Below are positions 60,601-64,000 of a stretch of 64,000 nucleotides of DNA, one piece after another. Position numbers and translations under genes: made by a program. Source of the DNA: Takakia lepidozioides (Eukaryota; Streptophyta; Takakiopsida; Takakiales; Takakiaceae); the NCBI GenBank assembly GCA_030704615.1, contig CM060732.1, positions 20,088,001 through 20,152,000 of the forward strand. The letters run 5' to 3'. Below the pieces are notes generated by a model that worked only from the letters and a program-made list of their open reading frames with translations, did no database searches and had not been told where the DNA came from. Within the stretch, counting starts at the first letter, position 1, and each line of letters begins with the position of its first letter.

Positions 60601-62129
60601 AAATGCCACCGAGTGGTCTTGCGATATGATCATCTTGGATATTCCGGACGGAGAGCCTGTGGAAGGACTGCAAGCTTTGCCATCTTGGAACAGGTACTCG
60701 GAGGACTTTTGGAAGAAAGGATTCGGGCTTGCCCGCATGGTGTTGGACGACAGAGGCTGTGTGGTTGTCCTGGCGAGCAGAGGAAAAAACACTCAGACAG
60801 GAATTGCGAAGTGGACCCGCAAGAGCGCCGTCCCGATTCTGAAAAAGAAGTGGACGTGCATCAACACACTGGGCCTTTGGTCGGAAGGGAAGAAGGTGAT
60901 TACGACACTGGCACTCGTCCATTCATTTGCTTGGGTGTTTTCAAATGCGGTGCCGCATTCGGTTTCTAATCGTTTTCCCCCTGTGTATGCAGACGAAGCA
61001 GTTCGATGCATACTGCTTTGTGAAGGAGAACTCCACCTTTGCTTTCCGGAAGGAGGGAGGAAAGGTTGACCCGAACTGCGACCCACTCGATTATGACGTT
61101 CTGTTCAACAACGTTCCCAAGGAACTTCTCCCTCATAGCCTCACTTCAACGGAACCCCTGCGGTACTCACGGACTCGGAGCCCTGCCTTCATTCAGACAA
61201 TTATGGAGACATGCACAGACGTGGAGGGCACAGTGCTCGACCTCATCTGTGGGACAGGTATGCAGAATCTTGATCTATGCTGTTCTGCAAATTCTCGTTA
61301 GGATGTAGTTCGCAACATCTGAAGCGCCATGTGGTAATGTGTGGATGGCATTGTAACAGGTGCCTCAATGTGGGCTGGGCGGTTTTCCGACCGGCACCTC
61401 TTTGCCTACGAGGAGGATTCATCCGTGTGGGGATCCCATCTGGAGGGGCTGCAACGGAATGTGAAGGCTCCCAACAGAGCGGAAGTCTCCTCGGATTCGT
61501 CGGAGTCCGAGGAAGACACAGTGGACATTGATGCGGAGGAGAACCCGGAATACGAGTGAGTGCAAACATTGTAAGTTTGCAAAGCCTTCTGGGTCATTTA
61601 TGTCAAACGAATTTCCCGACTGTGGTTCTCATTAGTCTCGTTGATGATTGTCATGTGCAGGATTGCAGGGTCCGGGTCGAAACATGTAGGGCCTACACTT
61701 CCTGCCAGGAAGAATGTCCCGTTCTTTGCGAGGGCCGACTTCATGACGAGCCCGGTGAGGGACTTCTCCCTTCCTAGTTATGCAGCTAAACTCGCAAATA
61801 CAGCGATTAGAAGAAGTGAGAATCCCAGTAAAGTAGAGCAGATTTTGGAGAGGGCTAGGGAGGACAGAAGGATAAGGAAAGAGTTGGCAGCAGCTCAGAC
61901 AGGTAGACGGGTACGAAAGTACATATGTGATTCAGCGGATGAGAGCGACGCAGACAGGGAGGAAGACGACCCAACGGAGGTGAGATGGACAGTTCCGCAA
62001 GGGGAAGATGGGATTTTCGAAAGCCTGGCCAACGAGCAGTCCGCTGGAGATGAGAAAGGCACTGAGGGGGTGGAGGCGGAGCATGACAGTCTAGAACAGG
62101 ATGAGGATTCGGATGATTTTCAAGATTAA
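57658..62129 (+). CDS. ParB-like domain fused to a permuted (beta-class) DNA methyltransferase-like domain
   Basis: Exons 57,658-58,442, 58,555-58,744, 58,845-59,129, 59,183-59,329, 59,413-59,630, 59,777-60,895, 60,993-61,257, 61,360-61,555 and 61,661-62,129, all GT-AG with matching phases, about 1,224 aa. Residues about 130-262 look like ParB/sulfiredoxin: VDKLKFAFREGYRLG, FFVWDGNHRLLAWWEY, then a V-x-x-V strand and a LKNAMADLNS end. A helical middle and Lys/Glu-rich linker follow. Then come a motif IV-like CDMIILDIPDGEP, a K-rich target region, and motif I-like GTVLDLICGTG followed by RHLFAYEED. IV before I is the beta-class permutation of bacterial N4-cytosine/N6-adenine methylases, some of which carry ParB domains. 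The DPPY core is DIPD, so activity is doubtful. One frame change near 60,245, at a six-C run, fits a single-base loss. Confidence 0.75.
58473..58494. repeat. Intronic palindrome 1 (GGTGCC centre)
   Basis: CGAAATGCGG and CCGCATTTCG arms around TG, inside the intron 58,443-58,554 of the ParB-methyltransferase gene. Single unit, no satellite linker. Confidence 0.9.
59681..59702. repeat. Intronic palindrome 2 (GGCACC centre)
   Basis: GGAAATGCGGCACCGCATTC inside the intron 59,631-59,776, with the second arm shortened. Confidence 0.9.
60942..60960. repeat. Intronic palindrome 3 (GGTGCC centre)
   Basis: CAAATGCGGTGCCGCATTC inside the 97-base intron 60,896-60,992. The palindrome takes up about a fifth of this small intron. 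Confidence 0.9.
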
Positions 62130-62314
62130 TAGAATTTTAATGAAGTCTCTGTAAATGTAAATTCTCTTCCAGAGTATATAAAGGAAATTCTGCCAGACAT
62201 TCGTGACCCCTCTCCAGTGTGCATTCCAGCCACACAATTGCTCAAACCACGACGCTCCCAAAATCAGAAATGGGCAGCGCATTTCCAAAATTTTGGCAAC
62301 TCTAAGAACCTCTT

Positions 62315-63005
62315 TTGGAAATGCGGCACCGCATTTCCAAAACAGGGGAGGGAGTAAATTTTCCATTTCAATGTTGGCATAGTAAAAAGTAATCTGAATT
62401 GGAAATGCGGTGCCGCATTTCCAAAATTTCCTTTGTCCACACGCCAGTTTTGGCCTCTCCCGCTCATTGCATGGATGCCACCACGCTTACAGAGGTCGAA
62501 CAAGGAGGTCGAACAAGGAGGTCGAGATGGCGGAATTGAAAATGCGGTGCCGCATTTCAGTATTGGGGATGGTCGTTGTTCGAACTGCAGGCCCATCAGC
62601 AAAAATTGGCACCGCATTCCATTGTTAAAAAAAAGTCGATGACGGACATGGAAATGCGGCGCCGCATTTCCAGAACGGACATCGCAATTTGTCCATTTGC
62701 AGACCCTCTCTCGGAAATGCGGTAACGCATTCCATCGCGCTGGTCGGAAATGTCACACTTTTGGAAGTGTTGTACGGAAATGCGGCACCGCATTCCCTTG
62801 TCCAAAAAGAAGTTTCCATTGCCAAGCTGGAAATGCGTCGCCGCATTTGCAATGCCAACCTCGTTTTCTGACCAATTTATAGACCCGTGTTGGTATTTCG
62901 TGTACCTGGACGGAAATGATGCACCGCATTTTCTTGTCCCACATGGAAATGCGTCACCGCATTTCGATGTCCGACATGGAAATGCGGCGCCGCATTTCGA
63001 TGTCC
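62315..63005. repeat. Downstream palindrome cluster, about ten units
   Basis: Dyads near 62,316, 62,400, 62,538, 62,650, 62,713, 62,776, 62,830, 62,912, 62,945 and 62,978. They share the AAATGCGGYRCCGCATTT core, but spacing is irregular (30-140 bases) and linkers differ from the upstream satellite. Several carry one-arm changes (GCGTCGCCGC, GCGGTAACGC). Confidence 0.9.
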
Positions 63006-63324
63006 GACATGGCGTTACTCTGGTATATTCTTGACACATGACTCACATACCGGTTACTCTGCTATATTCATCCGGACAGACACATTGTAGAAATGAGACA
63101 TCAAATTGTAAACAGTGGGCCAATTCCGACAGTTATTCAACACAATGAAACACAATCATACAGAAGTGAGGTACGATGGGTTTATTGATCGGACACGATG
63201 TCTCACATTTACCAACTGCAGACAAAACTAAGCCCTTCCTCCTTCTACATGGGCTTCACCAAGTCGACGGAACTTCGATACCCCTCAAAACAAGCTCATC
63301 ACTGCTGCGGCACCTCGAGGTAAA
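63006..63324. other. No gene; 3' flank of the last gene
   Basis: TTACTCTGNTATATTC occurs twice (about 63,013 and 63,054). Otherwise plain sequence, probably the 3' untranslated region of the - strand gene. Confidence 0.4.
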
Positions 63325-63957
63325 CTACAATTCGGTCGTTCTGCTGCCCTTGCTGGAGCCGACGACAATGTCATGTCCATCAATGATACCACCATCATAC
63401 ATTGACAAGGTCACTGTGGGCCTCATGTGCCCGTGCGATTCGTCTTCGCAACGCAGCCGAATGTCTCCATACACTGGAAGAGCGGAGTGATCTGCACGTA
63501 TATAGTTTTCCCCGGTGCCGTCCTCCTTGGTCCACTGGCAGCAGTTCCAGCGCCAAAGCGAGGCCGTGCGTGATCTATCCGGCATCCCTTTCCAGCTTGG
63601 TATATCGAGGTCAACAATTTTCAGGACCCACGGACCGCATTGACCCTCGCCCTCACCTCGCTCAAAGCGGTAATAGCCCTCCAGATACTCCATTGCGCGC
63701 AAAGACTCTTGCTTGATTCCAGCAACGTCTGTGAAAACAGAGAGCCAGACAATGATGTCTCCTGATTCTGGTTTGAACATAGCATAATCGTGGCCATGAT
63801 AAGGGCAGTCGGCTGGATTTCGGCGGCACGACATCCTTGAAAAAAAGTCGCTGAGTACGCTCAATGACAGCAGCTCCCGGATGGAGGAAGAGGACCGCGG
63901 TGGCTGGAAAAAGTTCAAGCTAACGCTGCAATTCCTCACAAACACTCCAGGGCACAT
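63325..63957 (-). CDS. Hypothetical protein, 210 aa
   Basis: Open frame to near the window edge, so the 5' end may lie outside or in another exon. From the second Met (63,834) the reading is CRRNPADCPYHGHDYAMF, a Cys/His-rich start, followed by beta-rich, Trp-containing sequence (GPWVLKIVDLDIPSW, WRWNCCQW) and an acidic DED-type C-terminus. No family recognised. Coding is likely because the frame is long, with balanced composition and no repeat content. It converges on the ParB-methyltransferase gene across the downstream palindrome cluster. Confidence 0.5.
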   Translation of the reverse strand: MCPGVFVRNCSVSLNFFQPPRSSSSIRELLSLSVLSDFFSRMSCRRNPADCPYHGHDYAMFKPESGDIIVWLSVFTDVAGIKQESLRAMEYLEGYYRFERGEGEGQCGPWVLKIVDLDIPSWKGMPDRSRTASLWRWNCCQWTKEDGTGENYIRADHSALPVYGDIRLRCEDESHGHMRPTVTLSMYDGGIIDGHDIVVGSSKGSRTTEL

Positions 63958-64000
63958 TTAAATTTCCCCCCTACAGGATCCTGGACCGATGAAGATTGGC

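Overview
The window looks like nuclear DNA of a green plant, most likely an early-diverging streptophyte such as a charophyte alga (inference). The reasons are a plant-type UBC27 ubiquitin-conjugating enzyme with a C-terminal UBA domain, a plant-style vacuolar amino-acid transporter, a plant-conserved MKAS-start protein, a PLS-type PPR relic, GT-AG introns throughout, and a very high load of decayed transposons and satellites. Only three or four genes look intact.

Layout. 1-5 kb: a decayed CACTA (tnp2) transposase on +, with a possible SET-domain relic upstream. 5-15.2 kb: repeats only, namely a composite dispersed repeat in both orientations, tandem pieces of a UPF1/SEN1-like helicase, an AT-rich tandem repeat of about 485 bp, and a 21-bp minisatellite. 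15.2-29 kb: the gene island, with an MKAS-family gene (-) divergent from UBC27 (+, five exons, 194 aa), which converges on an 11-exon amino-acid transporter gene (-, 464 aa) carrying a LINE fragment in an intron. 29-35.3 kb: GGGTATA-rich DNA, two copies of one tRNA-derived SINE family, a PPR relic, the gag half of an LTR retrotransposon and a hairpin array. 35.7-38 kb: broken ORFs including a RING-H2 domain. 38-42.6 kb: tandem and dispersed satellites. 42.7-44.2 kb: a divergent protein-kinase-like relic. 46.7-48.9 kb: a second hairpin array, an ACGT-rich block and a DUF7869-like transposon gene. 49.3-54.7 kb: the end of a methyltransferase gene and a MULE-like DDE/SWIM transposase, both on -.

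54.9-63 kb is the most unusual part. A spliced gene (57,658-62,129, about 1,224 aa) joins a ParB/sulfiredoxin-like domain (WDGNHR) to a circularly permuted, beta-class DNA methyltransferase-like domain (motif IV-like LDIPDG, then motif I-like LDLICGTG). About 30 short palindromes with core AAATGCGGYRCCGCATTT form a satellite directly upstream, about ten more lie directly downstream, and one sits in each of three introns. A solitary copy lies near the second, truncated methyltransferase at 49.3-50.1 kb. Apart from that copy I saw none elsewhere in the window. A bacterial-style ParB-methylase in a plant-type genome, embedded in its own palindrome field, is my main candidate for an undescribed system. 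That the protein acts on the palindromes is a hypothesis.
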